Assembly (NCBI GenBank): GCA_977006965.1
Contig: OZ345353.1
Span: forward strand, 1,550,001-1,614,000
Source of the DNA: Phymatolithon calcareum
Taxonomy: Eukaryota > Rhodophyta > Florideophyceae > Hapalidiales
Reading direction: 5' to 3'
Length of the DNA stretch: 64,000 nt
Position 1 is the first letter of the stretch. Every line of letters begins with the position of its first letter. A model generated the notes under the pieces. The model was not told where the DNA came from, searched no databases, and saw only the letters and a list, made by a program, of their open reading frames with translations. The translations under genes were made by a program, and so were the position numbers. This document shows, one piece after another, positions 53,971 through 64,000 of this stretch.

Positions 53971-54640
53971 TCTCCCTGAGTACCCTCTTCGGGTGAGCAT
54001 ATTGCTCTGATAGCCCTTCTTGTAATACCTCAATCATGTCCACAGTTCCCGTTACCCCGTCCCCAGGTAGCGATAACTTTGATGCCTCCATTTTCACCGT
54101 GCTTTGACATCGCTCCTCTATATAGAGAGAGATTCTTTCTGGACTCTCAGTCTCGCCCATTGGTCCGCTCTTAACATTTACTGCGGGCGGAACGCCCGGT
54201 CACATGAATCACTCACTGAACAACTTATTTCCCTTTGACTGGCGTTTAGAGCCTTTTCTTCCACTGATATGGGGTCGTCAATGCTAGTCACTTGCCCCCG
54301 TGCTAGGGCATTGAGGCTGGTAAGGACCTCATTTTTAGCTGGTAACATTGCACCCTTCTTTCTTTCTCGAGCTCGCTGACGAGCCCCTATTCCATTCTCT
54401 CTTTCATCGGTCATTATTACCGGTATAGGGAATAATTCACGCCTGGCGAAGGAATCAAATCATTTCATAATTTTTTATTAACTATTTCTGGCGACCCCCG
54501 CCTGGCCCGTCCTTCTTTGGACTAGGCTCTTTCCCTGGTGGTTTCATTCACTCACGATCAACTCGTGCTGCGCGCCGAGCAGCACGGACTTCTCGCAGGG
54601 TGACCGCACCCTCCTCATTCCGTTCTTGAAACATGTGAGA
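53971..54640 (-). other. Decayed spacer of the same retroelement
   Basis: Minus-strand frames at 54160-53948 (SLYIEERCQSTVKMEASKL) and 54414-54178 (RARERKKGAMLPAKNEVL) lie between the gag-like and RT parts and are probably linker coding sequence. No diagnostic motif. Confidence 0.35.
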
Positions 54641-54646
54641 GGCTAC

Positions 54647-55860
54647 CTACCACTTTCCGGTGCGGTCTGCCAATTCAATTTTCGCCAGTCGCCTCAACAA
54701 TACCTCCACAGCATCACTCTTCCTGGCTTTCTTCAGACCAATACCAGCAATTAGTAAATCCACAGCTGTCGCCATGGTCTCACTTTCATAAAGATTCCGG
54801 TCTGACTTAAAATTATGGGTACGTACGTAATCCGAGACAGTATGCGTTCGACTGAAGTAGAACAACAGTCTTTCATCAGTCATCCTATTCCCGTATTCCT
54901 CTTTTCTCGATGCTTTGAACGTTCGCTTCGAGACGATCGTCTACTATAATCCGACTCAGAGCCTGACGATCCATTAGAGCTGTAAAATTCTTCTGAGGAG
55001 CTTGGGGCAGAACGCTTCTTGTTATGACGTCTGCCTCTCTGTTTATGCCTGATACGCCTGCGGCTACTGACACTTTCCTCTTCACTCGATGATTCACCGT
55101 CGCCGGAATCCGGATTGCCTTTCTGTCGAGCTCGCACTCGTTCAATAAAGGATTTACGACCCGTGGGTTCGGCAGTCTTTTGAACCAACTCAGTTAACAG
55201 TTTTACCTGCTTTGCAAGATCGGCCACACTGGGGGGTATTTCGGCTTTCTCTTCCTCACTCCTGTTCATCTGAGTCATTATCCTCCGCAGCCTTTGTATC
55301 CCCTCCCGTCCCCTGGTTCGCTTTCTTCAAAATTCCTCGCAGCGGTTCCGCACTAGACGATGCCGCCCTGGTCGAGGTCTTTCGATCTGCATTCGCTGAT
55401 TTTTAATTTCGCCGGGACGTACCTGCACGAGACGGTCACGCGTTGCATCCTCCACGAGTTCGCTCCCTCGAAGTATCAACCCCAGGTTTCCCTGAAGTAT
55501 CCTCCGCTTCTCCGTTACTCGTGAGATATAAAAGAGGGAGGTTGCCTTCCGCGATATTCATCACCACACTCCATACGTCATTTGAGTCGTATACGATAGG
55601 CTCAGCGTTCATTCTATCCAACTTTTTGTTAAGTAATTCGATCATATTACTATGAAACTCACGCCCGAGCTTTTTGTAGTCGTCAATGTCACTTCTAACA
55701 ACCTCCCGGAATTTGTTAAAACTCCTTGGCTTTCCAAACCAACGAAGAGCCCTATAAAATATCGCGATTTCGCTCTCATTGTTGTTTTTTGGCAGGTACT
55801 TAGGTTCTTATTTAGAAACAAAGGCACACACAGACCGATGTGTTTCGATTCCCATTCCCT
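54647..55860 (-). pseudogene. Gag-like region of the unclassified retroelement
   Basis: Minus strand from about 55860. A frame with YLPKNNNESEIAIFYRALRW and SFNKFREVVRSDIDDYKKLG runs into MIELLNKKLDRMNAEPIVYD (55645-55436). After a gap, KTSTRAASSSAEPLRGILKK overlaps by 25 bases an ATG-opened 132-codon frame (55278-54880) with DLAKQVKLLTELVQKTAEP and a Ser/Arg-rich domain (YSRRSSRSERSKHREKR). That frame then overlaps an ATG frame at 54883-54647 (YVRTHNFKSDRNLYESETM). A helical N-terminus, a basic Arg/Ser-rich nucleic-acid-binding middle and the position upstream of the RT fit a Gag. It is broken into several frames. Confidence 0.45.
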
Positions 55861-57548
55861 ATGAAACCAGGGCGAATGTTGTGAGCTTACACAGCTGACA
55901 CCCACACGCTAAATAGCGAACCGTCAACAGGTAGCGGATCTATTATTGTCCATATGCCCACATATCCTCGTAAATGTTGGCGTCCTCCAGATAGCCCTCC
56001 TTACCTTTTTTCCTTGTTCTATTCTTTTCAACAGGTTTACTAGAGTACGATTTAATCACTCCTTGCCCGTGCGACTTGGGCCAAACGAGTTCACTGGTTC
56101 AAAACCAGATCCACCTCGCAAATCCCTGGGTAGACTCCTCGGGAGGGGTGCATCCGTCGTCATTCTATCCCTTCAACAACATACGACCATTTAGCACGTT
56201 TTTTCCGACCTCGAAATTCGTTCCACGCAGATCTCGTATGCGACGTTGTTCCACGCAGAAGATAAGTTATAAGGCTTCCCCGAAGCCGAGTCCGCAACTA
56301 GGGCATAATGCCGAATACCGACCTCAATCGACTTTTTACTGGAACTGCTCTGATAGAGAGTTTACGATTAAAGCGAAGGATACAAAAAGCATGGGTTGTA
56401 TTTCAAGGCCATCTTGGCACCAGACCATTTCATGTCACATCCAGGACATCATCACGTCGACCCAGCGTCTTCCCGTCCTTCCTCGGGGTTTTTCAGGGAT
56501 AATTTGTGCAGCTCTCCGACATCTTTCGACGTACAGTGGTCGCGGCGTGAACTCGGCTACACACGAGACCAGGTCAGTAAGCCTTCTATACTAGTTCCCG
56601 GTCAGAGCTCCATACGTGCACCTCATGGACCGTTGAGGACTAACGCCTCGCGGGATGACCAAAATACATCCAAGATGTTCTTCCCCAGTCCAGTCAATTA
56701 CACATGAAGTGTGACTCGCGCACAAAACATCCCCCCATGACTTATGCGGCAATAACCAAGATCTGATTCCACGAATCAAGTTTTGTAAATACCGTTCTCT
56801 TAAGCAAGCGCTCGAGAACTATATGATTGCGAGATTGGGAATGAGGAACTTTAGTAAATGGCCACAGAAATTGGAAAAAATTCATTACATGGCCATCTCT
56901 AACCAAATCTACCACTCATCTCTTACGACTACGACGAAACTCTGTAAGCACATTCTAGTACTCATCTGCAACGCTCAACACACAGAACTCCAGCACTAAC
57001 CACTCCGAAATCATGGAAAAGAAGGTGCTCGTGCTATAGGTGGGCGACCATGCTGTATCAAGATTTCACAGCGTTTTCAACTTCATGATCTCGCAAAACA
57101 CGTCGATGTACAAGGCCCACCTCGTGGCGAAGCGCAGGAAGAAGCATCTGACACTCATCTGTAGTCAGCGCACAGCTTTCACCTTCCGCGCAATGGTTCA
57201 GGGACGTATGATCGTTGAGAACGTAGGCAAAACAACATGCTGGCAGCATCACGCGTTTTTCAGTCACTGGAGACCAGGTCGTCCAGGATGATTTGCTGCC
57301 TTTTGTCCTCGCGGCTGAGACGGGCCGCTCGCGCTAGAAGCCCTACTTGCCTTCCGAAATGAGGGTTCGTCATTGCTCCTCGTGCCAAAACACTGGTCAC
57401 TTTTCGCAGACATGAGGGAGACCCAACATCCACAACGTGGTCGAGGTGAAACGAAAACACATCGACAAAGCGGCTCAGTTCATGATCATCGACCTTAGCG
57501 CCTGCGATGATGGCGATGCTATTTGCGCTGAGGATCTAACGCGTAGAG
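55861..57548. other. No gene recognised
   Basis: Minus-strand readings around 56400-56230 (YALVADSASGKPYNLSS, KWSGAKMALKYNPCFLYPS) look protein-like but are interrupted and I cannot assign them. The plus-strand 172-codon frame at 56076-56594 is probably a shadow. Confidence 0.35.
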
Positions 57549-57553
57549 AGTAG

Positions 57554-57911
57554 TGCTGCAAAGAAGGGGATATAGCACCGTAAAGATACAATCAGGTACT
57601 TGGCTACCATTTTATCTTGGTCCGACCTAGTGTCGGCTTTTATACCCACTTGCTACACCCTGAGCGTTCAGGATTCGTGCAAGGATGGTACACGTAATTA
57701 CTAAATTGGGGAACATGAATAGTTCCGTATCATCCCCATATGGTTCCACGACGCATAACAGCAGTATTAGGAGACCACGACAAACTTCAACAATAGGCAC
57801 GAAACAGAAAGACTCCATCGTTGTCAGAGAACACCACGCAAAATACATGCTGCTGCTCGGGAGCATCATAAGAACCCAACTTGGTCTGCTTGCTTGTGTG
57901 ATTTCACAACA
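57554..57911 (-). repeat. 3' LTR of the chromovirus
   Basis: 358 bp, TG...CA termini, same length as the 5' LTR, with about seven single-base differences and no indel seen. Confidence 0.93.
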
Positions 57912-57922
57912 TCACCCCCTCA
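57912..57922 (-). promoter_or_regulatory. Polypurine tract
   Basis: GAGGGGGTGA on the minus strand immediately before the 3' LTR, the expected primer site for plus-strand DNA synthesis. Confidence 0.7.
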
Positions 57923-57974
57923 GATGTGAGAGCTACTCGTTGTAATTTTTGTTCCTTCGAGTGGGTCTGACCGT

Positions 57975-59006
57975 CTACAAATACTTCTTGATGACATGAA
58001 CGTCATCGAAATTAGCAACAGATTCCAAGCTTGTCGCGATTTCCCGGTTTTTCCAAACGACAAAGTAACTCATTTTGCCGTTTCGGATCTGGCTGCGATC
58101 CGTTACTTTCTTGGTCTCATGCGCAGAGCCCTCAAGAACTGTATTGTCACCTTTTCGTTGAACAAGCTTCAGTTGGTCAGCAGGATTGGTCCTTTTCAAT
58201 ACACCAAGCTTGTCCTTGAGAATGTATGCGCCACCCCGATTCTTTCACACAACAGTAAAGGGTCCCTCATAGTGAGCATCCCGCTTGGACTCCTTCGTTT
58301 TGTCAAGCATCATGACTTGTGCGCCGGGAGGAAATGCATCATCAGACACTATGCGATTCTTGGACGCAAAGTCCGCAACCATTTTCCTTTTTCCTTGCAT
58401 CACCCGACTTCGGACAGCGGGTAGATGACTTCTGTGAGCTGACATTGCCTGGATTTCCATAGTACTAAGCTCATGTCACTTCCCATTCGCGTATGTCCAT
58501 AGTTCTCGAAATTGTTAACACCGCGCCCAAACATGAGCGAAAATGGTGCAGACCCGGTCAAAGCCGATATCTTCGAGTTATAAGCCAATTGAACATATGG
58601 AATATAATCACACGAGAGGTGCATAGCGCCATCCGGCTCCTTCTTGAGTATAGCTTCGACAGATCGTTCGGTGGTCAATTCCACCAAGCTCCATTAGTTC
58701 TCCGATCATTTGGTTCACAAATTCAGAACCATTATCCGATTGGATAATTTTCGGTACGCCAAAGAGGCCAAACACTTCCCACAGGGCCCTGGCCACTTGA
58801 TCCATCTCCTTACCCTTGAGGCATTTCAAAATAGTAAACTTTGTCATGATATCCGTAATAACGAGGAGAGTGTCATTACCCTTATCACTGACAGGCAACG
58901 GTGTAGCGAGATTAATTGCCAAATGATCCCACGGCATGTCTGCCATGATAGCTCGCATAGGGTGAAAACTACGCTTTTGAATATTAAAGCCTGGCATGGA
59001 ACACAA
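57975..59006 (-). pseudogene. Chromovirus integrase and chromodomain (broken)
   Basis: After the HHCC zinc domain (about 59140-58990: RAHLFDHFGEQ, then CVPCQ) a one-base shift leads into the core. It reads WDHLAINLATPLPVSDKGN, where N stands at the place of the first catalytic Asp, then IIQSDNGSEFVNQMI (second Asp). A second shift near 58690 and a third near 58450 follow. The later part has ALTGSAPFSLMFGRG and FPPGAQVMMLDKTK (GPF/GPY-type module near YEGPFTVV), an in-frame TGA at 58247-58245, and finally YFVVWKNREIATSLES with DDVHVIKKYL, a chromodomain ending at 57975. Chromodomains direct integration to modified chromatin in this lineage. The copy cannot make active integrase. Confidence 0.85.
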
Positions 59007-61420
59007 CTTGAGATTACGTCCTTGATCTCTAAACGCATGTCAGGCCACCACAAGCTATCGTTCCATAGTTTCTTGAAAACCTCTTGTTCGCCAAAATGAT
59101 CGAACAAATGCGCACGGTCTATTAAGGATCGTCCACTCCCCCTGGTCTCCGGCGGCTTCTTATCACGAACAATATGCTGAATAGTCATTCTCATAAATGA
59201 CACGGACTCGCTATTCTGACTGAGTGCATCGGCGAGTGTATTTGCGATGCCAGAAATGTGCACAACATCAAAATCGTAATCCATAAGTGTGTCAAACCAA
59301 TTTTGCATCATGTTATTCAGCTCCTTTTGTGAGAAAAGAAACGTTAACGCCCTTTGATCCGTGTAGAGCGTAAACTTTCGCCCGACCAAGTAGGATCTGA
59401 ACTTCTGTAATGCCCAAACAATGGCAAGAAGTTCTTTTTTAGTTGCTGAGTACTTTTTCCCGGACTTACTCAACGACCTGGAAGCAAAAGATAGGTAATT
59501 AATTTCGTTTTCTGAGCCTTTTTGGGCGATCTACGCACCAAGCCAAAAATCTGACGCATCCGTGCCCAGGATGAACTTTTCTGTATCAGATGGGTAGCTC
59601 AGTATTACCTTCTTTGAAATTTCCTTCCGAATAGTATTGAAGGAATGGTCCATCTCGTCCGTCCAAACTATATTCCACTTTTTCTTCCGCACAACATCAA
59701 GCGGATGAGATATGGTGGAAAACCCGGGTATAAACTGGCGATAAGAGTTGGCGGCGCCTAGGAACCTGAGAAGCTGCTTCACAGTGTACGGCCTCTCCCA
59801 GCATGAAATACAATCGTCTTTGGTTGGGTCCATCTCAATTCCCTTCCCCGAGACCACGAACCGGAGCAACCGAACCTTGGTTTGTCCGAATCGATATTTG
59901 TCCGCCCGAATTAATAAATTGAATTCCGTGAGCCTCTCAATAACTGCCATAACATGCTCAATATGTTCTGCCCTGGTTTCGGAGAAGACAATAATGTCAT
60001 CCACGTAAACCGCGACGAAAGGAAAGTCATTAATGATCTTATCCATAACCATTTGGAACTGTGCCGTCATGGTTTTGATGCCGAATGGTGCACAAGTAAA
60101 GCGATAGTGCACTCCCTTCCATCGAAAGACAATCTAATTTCGGTCCTTTTCATCAATGCGGAACCGAAAATAGGAATCCCGAATGTCCACTGTACTGTAT
60201 AGCACATCACTTCCCGATACAGACCCAACTCGATCAAGAATATCTTGAATCCGTGGTAGCGGGTAATCGACGTCGGGTAAATTCGGTTTAAGCGACCGAA
60301 GGTCGAGGCAAGGTCGGACGTCAACCTTGTACCCATGTGCATCCTTTTTAGGCACACAGACGAGGGGATAGCAGTTTGCACAGTCATCAGGAGCTCGCTC
60401 AATGACCGCAGCTGATTTCCATTGTTGAATCTTCTCATCAACTTTGTCCTCGTCCTTGCGGGAGACGAAGTTCATGCGCCTCCATGTAGTTTCCGCATTA
60501 ATCGGCTTAACCTTCAAAACTGCCAGAGGGTGCGTGCAGCGACTCGACAAAGGAAGTTCTAGGTTCTTAGAGAGCGCTTCTTGAACCTCAGTCGAAAGAT
60601 CATGAGCTGTGAGTCCATCGATATCGAGAGTGTCCTCCTCTTCAATAGACCTCGGGACCTCATAGTCAGAAATACCGGCGATTTCTAGTGGCTTGGACGG
60701 AATTCCACTGATCTTGAATCCAAAATCCTTAAAATTGAACAGACCTATGACAAAGTCTCTTCCCTCAGACATATCGAGAATATCTGGGACGCATTCAACA
60801 GTGTTATTCCCATTGAGAACGGATACGCGGACAAACCCTGTCCGCTTCGCCATGACATTTCCTGCACCGTCCATAATATCCCCTGCAATCTTGGTGATAT
60901 GCAGATTATTTTTCGTCACAAATTGACTCGATATAAACGTGTTGGTTGCCCCACTGTCAACAAGTGCAGCACCGGTCACACCGTTGATTACAACCGGTGT
61001 GTAAATTATTTGAGCCGCATCAGGTGGCGTAGCAGTGACATTCACATGACATGTCTTATCCTGTTCAAACAGCGAGTCAACAATCTGGGTTCCAAAACTT
61101 TTCTCCTGATCCATGGCGAACCTGACCTCATGAATCTCACCCAGCTCTGATGGTTCATCAGATGATAAGATGTCCCCTTCTTCTGAATTGACGAGAAGCA
61201 CATTAGAAATTGTGCCGTTCTGCATGATGTTAGCAACTTGAGTATCAGCAAAGCATTCGTCATCTGTGTGCGTCTCAGAAGTAGCAGCGTCATCGACACC
61301 ATCTGTTGATATTTCCGGTACAATCTCCAAATTGTTGCTCTCCGGTTTTCGCTGATCTTCACAAACGTGCCCATGCTTCCATGGTCCGTCACACCTGAAA
61401 CACTTCTTCCCACTTGAAGA
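59007..61420 (-). pseudogene. Chromovirus protease, RT, RNase H region (in-frame stops)
   Basis: Same frame as gag throughout. It starts right after the gag TAA with KKCFRCDGPWKHGHVC, a CX2CX5HX3C zinc knuckle. The aspartic protease has VDSGATNTFIS at about 60955. RT: DVRPCLDLRSLKPNLP, YPLPRIQDIL, VDIRDSYFRFRIDEKDRN, then TAG (60136-60134), then FTCAPFGIKT and VAVYVDDIIVFSE (YVDD about 60007-59996). RNase H: LGTDASDFWLGA, TAG (59533-59531), SATKKELLAIVWAL, LYTDQRALTFLF and ISGIANTLADALS. There is no frameshift in about 2.4 kb, only two stops after the gag terminator. Confidence 0.9.
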
Positions 61421-62446
61421 TTAGTTTCCACTTGATGTCTTAGCTGTTGAGGACAGTAAAACCTCGTGCTCCTCAGTCGTGTGGCTCCATTTCCCACACT
61501 TAGCACAACGCTTCTTCTTCTTCTTTGGCGGCAACGACTTCTGTTCGTTTCTTGGGGTTTCCGCCTTATTATTCTTAGGAGCTTCAACTCGAGGTTTGCT
61601 CCTTGCTGAGTCCAGAGCAATCGCATTCTCAATTTCCGAAGCGATGGGCTTCACAACGGGATCAGCAGTGCTTCGACTGGTCATAGTTAGACCGGTTGCG
61701 CGAGCGATGTGCATCATCTCTTGCAGTTTGGAGTCGAGACCGTCGATATAAACGGCGAAAAGGGTCTCATCATCATCTCTTTTTCCCGTCCGGCTCATTA
61801 AACTTGTGAACCTATCACTGTTCTGTTGAACTGTCTCTTTGCTTAGCAATGACATATTCATAAGATCGCGAATCAGCTTGTCGCGTAGCACAGGTGATTC
61901 AAAATGGTTCAAAAATACTCTTTGAAGATCTGGCCATGATAACCCCTTCAAATTGCTAATTGCCCACTGCCGATCGATACTCGACAGAGAGATTAATATC
62001 GCTGAAAACCAGCGATGCTCAGCGACTTCGTGCGCTTCCAGTAGAGCTTTGACTTTGCCCAGAAATTCGAAAGCGTCCTTGATTGAATCTTTCTGCTCAA
62101 CTCTAAATGAGGGCAGACTTGGTATCATATGAGACGAGGGCCGATTTATAGGATTTGATGACATCACAGGTCTTGAGTTCGCATCCGAGCCCAGAAGTCT
62201 TTGCGTAAACTCCTGTCTCTGCTTTGCCTTCTCCAGTTTTGCCACAATCTCATCACGTTCCTTGGATATCTCATTGAGCTTGCGAGTGTACGCCCCTTTA
62301 GCTCCAGCCTCGAGCTCGTTGTACACAACGCTATTGGTATGTTCAAAAATTTCCTCCTCTGCTTGAAGGTAGTTTGCTGTCAGACGATTTACATCAGCGG
62401 TTTGCCTTTCCATTAGCCGCTTCAGTGCATCAGTTTGATCCGACAT
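61421..62446 (-). CDS. Chromovirus Gag
   Basis: 341 codons from the ATG at 62446; the frame is open further upstream only to a GTG inside the LTR. The N-terminal coiled coil spans about residues 1-90 (ALKRLMERQ, KLNEISKERDEIVAKLEKAK). The capsid-like region (about 110-230) holds KDAFEFLGKVKALLEAHEV and LPSFRVEQ. A basic tail has CAKCGKWSHTTEEH (CX2CX4HX4H, a variant zinc knuckle). It ends at TAA (61423-61421), after which the same frame continues into a second zinc knuckle and protease. Gag forms the virus-like particle around the RNA. Confidence 0.85.
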   Translation of the reverse strand: MSDQTDALKRLMERQTADVNRLTANYLQAEEEIFEHTNSVVYNELEAGAKGAYTRKLNEISKERDEIVAKLEKAKQRQEFTQRLLGSDANSRPVMSSNPINRPSSHMIPSLPSFRVEQKDSIKDAFEFLGKVKALLEAHEVAEHRWFSAILISLSSIDRQWAISNLKGLSWPDLQRVFLNHFESPVLRDKLIRDLMNMSLLSKETVQQNSDRFTSLMSRTGKRDDDETLFAVYIDGLDSKLQEMMHIARATGLTMTSRSTADPVVKPIASEIENAIALDSARSKPRVEAPKNNKAETPRNEQKSLPPKKKKKRCAKCGKWSHTTEEHEVLLSSTAKTSSGN

Positions 62447-62507
62447 TGCTCTGGGGCCGGAAATCCAAAGGATCCCGTGAACTCCCCAGCGTAGCGATTG
62501 TAAAAAA

Positions 62508-62865
62508 TGCTGCAAAGAAGGGGATATAACACCGTAAAGATACACTCAGATACTTGGCTACCATTTTATCTTGGTCCGACCTAGTGTCGGCTTTTATACC
62601 CACTTGCTACACCCTGAGCGTTCAGGATTCGTGCAAGGATGGTACACGTAATTACTAAATTGGGGAACATGAATAGTTCCGTATCATCCCCATATGGTTC
62701 CACGACGCATAACAGCAGTATTAGGAGACCACGACAAACTTCAACAATAGACACGAAACAGAAAGACTCCATCGTTGTCAGAGAACACCACGCAAAATAC
62801 ATGCTGCTGCTCGGCAGCATCATAAGCACCCAACTTGGTCTGCTTGCTTGTGTGATTTCACAACA
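62508..62865 (-). repeat. 5' LTR of the chromovirus
   Basis: 358 bp, the promoter-bearing copy for minus-strand transcription. No convincing tRNA-type primer-binding site was found just inside it (minus strand begins TTTTTTACAATCGCTACG). Confidence 0.93.
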
Positions 62866-62870
62866 AGTAG

Positions 62871-64000
62871 CGCGCACAATAATTTTTACTGTCCCATAGA
62901 TTGCTTTGACAATCGGATGAGTAGTAGTTTTGGATAAAGTGAGTTATGATAGTAAGCTTGGCTAGGGGTGAGTAGTAGATTTGGCTAGAGATGGCCATGT
63001 AGTGAATTTCCTCGATTGGGAGTTATTTAATTTTGCAAGCGAAAGATACTAACGATCATGCTTGTCAAAAGCATCATGCTCATGAAAGTTTTGAACATTT
63101 AGTGAAACATTTTCTATCAGAAGAAGCGCCAGAATATATAGTGTGGCACTGTCACGACTATTTCATGATGACCACAAGAGGATTGTCGTCTTGAATTTCC
63201 CAACTATGCAGTTATTTTGAACAGCACAGGTAATCATGATGATATCTTCAGTCCTCCTTTTCCGTTTCTTGGGAGTTAAGTGGGTTCTAACACCGCTCCT
63301 GAATGCAAAGGTACGTTCTGTAGCAACTAAACGATGACGAGTAATGCGCGTGGAAAATGTGCTATAGATGAGTTGCTCTGGCAGCACTTGACAATACCTT
63401 CGCTGCTTCATGTGCTGCTGGCCCTCTGGATGGGAACCAGAGAATAAAAGCCATTTAAAAATGACGCAAAGTGCAAGAAGAGTTTGATGACCCCTATGAA
63501 CTAAAGTCGCACTTGTTGAAGATGCAGCATTATCGCACTTCTTCCATTCGCTGAGTGCTGTATCTCTCATCCGTTCTCCGGCTGGCGACTTCAGTTCCCC
63601 TGCCAACTGGATATGGACTCATCGACGCAAAGAGGTCCGACAGAGGCAAAGTGCGATTTCTGTGGTCAGATATAGCATCAACAGAATCTTGACGGAGCGA
63701 CCAACAGTGTTGCGCAGACTATATATTTCACTTGGTTGCGCACTGAATGAAAATCACTGGAGGTATTCGGCGGACAGAATCCCAGTCTTTGAAGAAGAAG
63801 GAGCCCGGAGATAGTTCTTTGGCCTTGTTGTCTTCCAAAAAAAATTCTTGGCGCTGAGCTCAACCCTTGCCATGAAGACTAGAATTTCGAAAATCTCAAT
63901 CAGCTCTATCACTGTAGTAAGGAGGGCACTCGACGAAATACTTGCCAGGTACCAGGCGGCCAAGGCCACTCTCGAAACCTGAAACCCGCGACTCAAGACA
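62871..64000. other. No gene recognised
   Basis: A 147-codon minus-strand frame (63606-63163) and a plus-strand stretch near 63810-63980 (RISKISISSITVVRRALDEI, ARYQAAKATLE) look moderately protein-like but match no family I know. The window ends here. Confidence 0.35.

Larger units (their letters stand above)
57549..62870 (-). mobile_element. Ty3 chromovirus LTR retrotransposon, structurally complete
   Basis: Two 358-bp LTRs (57554-57911 and 62508-62865), each TGCTGCAAAG...TTTCACAACA on the plus strand, differ at about seven positions by eye. They are flanked by the 5-bp duplication AGTAG (57549-57553 and 62866-62870). Transcription is on the minus strand, so the 5' LTR is the right one. A purine-rich tract (GAGGGGGTGA, minus strand) abuts the 3' LTR. 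Order: gag, protease, RT, RNase H, integrase, chromodomain. LTR similarity indicates a recent insertion, yet the coding frame is already broken. Confidence 0.95.

Noticed and set aside
57554-62865. In-frame stops as evidence of a variant genetic code
   Set aside because: All three stop codons are represented, the element also carries frameshifts and a catalytic substitution, and intact genes here (oxygenase, LINE ORF2, pogo transposase) end normally and contain no internal TAA, TAG or TGA.

Overview
The window is eukaryotic nuclear DNA dominated by transposable elements. Evidence for this is non-LTR (LINE) retrotransposons, hAT and Tc1/mariner-pogo DNA transposons with target-site duplications, a chromodomain Ty3 LTR retrotransposon, an intronless carotenoid oxygenase gene and a few splice-like signals. 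No operons, ribosomal RNA genes, CRISPR arrays or convincing intact tRNA were seen. Sparse genes, a carotenoid-cleavage enzyme and this repeat mix would fit an alga or another protist (a red alga is my weak lean), but nothing in the sequence fixes the lineage.

Layout: 0.4-4.6 kb holds two hAT elements with 8-bp duplications; the second carries a transposase fragment and is itself split by a small element with a 7-bp duplication. 5.8-9.8 kb is an element bounded by inverted arrays of a 29-bp unit, with a complete pogo-like transposon inside it whose transposase is intact. 10.3-13.7 kb is a decayed Ty3-type retroelement, followed by family C (13.7-14.8 kb), an unidentified repeat-borne coding family with three copies here. 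16.1-18.3 kb is a LINE-A fragment split by a hAT element. 20.3-26.6 kb is a three-level nest: a family C copy split by a hAT, which is split by a full-length two-ORF LINE-A; each insertion is bounded by a perfect duplication.

28.3-30.1 kb (minus strand) is the only clearly intact cellular gene: a carotenoid oxygenase of the BCO/RPE65 type with all four iron-binding histidines. 31.7-33.9 kb is a second LINE family interrupted by another 7-bp-duplication element. 34-47 kb is gene-poor. It contains a decayed Fanzor (eukaryotic TnpB) C-terminus, a dispersed repeat with two convergent conserved ORF tails, a possible spliced gene, a 63-nt hairpin, a pseudogene of an unknown family and three copies of another repeat.

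47.5-51.3 kb is a second pogo copy, broken by other insertions and by an internal inversion; it lies inside a LINE reverse-transcriptase ORF. 52-55.9 kb is a hAT transposase pseudogene fused to a decayed retroelement. 57.5-62.9 kb is a structurally complete Ty3 chromovirus with near-identical 358-bp LTRs, a 5-bp duplication and a gag-pol frame broken by stops and frameshifts.

Most of the content is layered mobile DNA, and in several places excising an insertion restores the reading frame of its host, so the relative order of insertion can be read directly.
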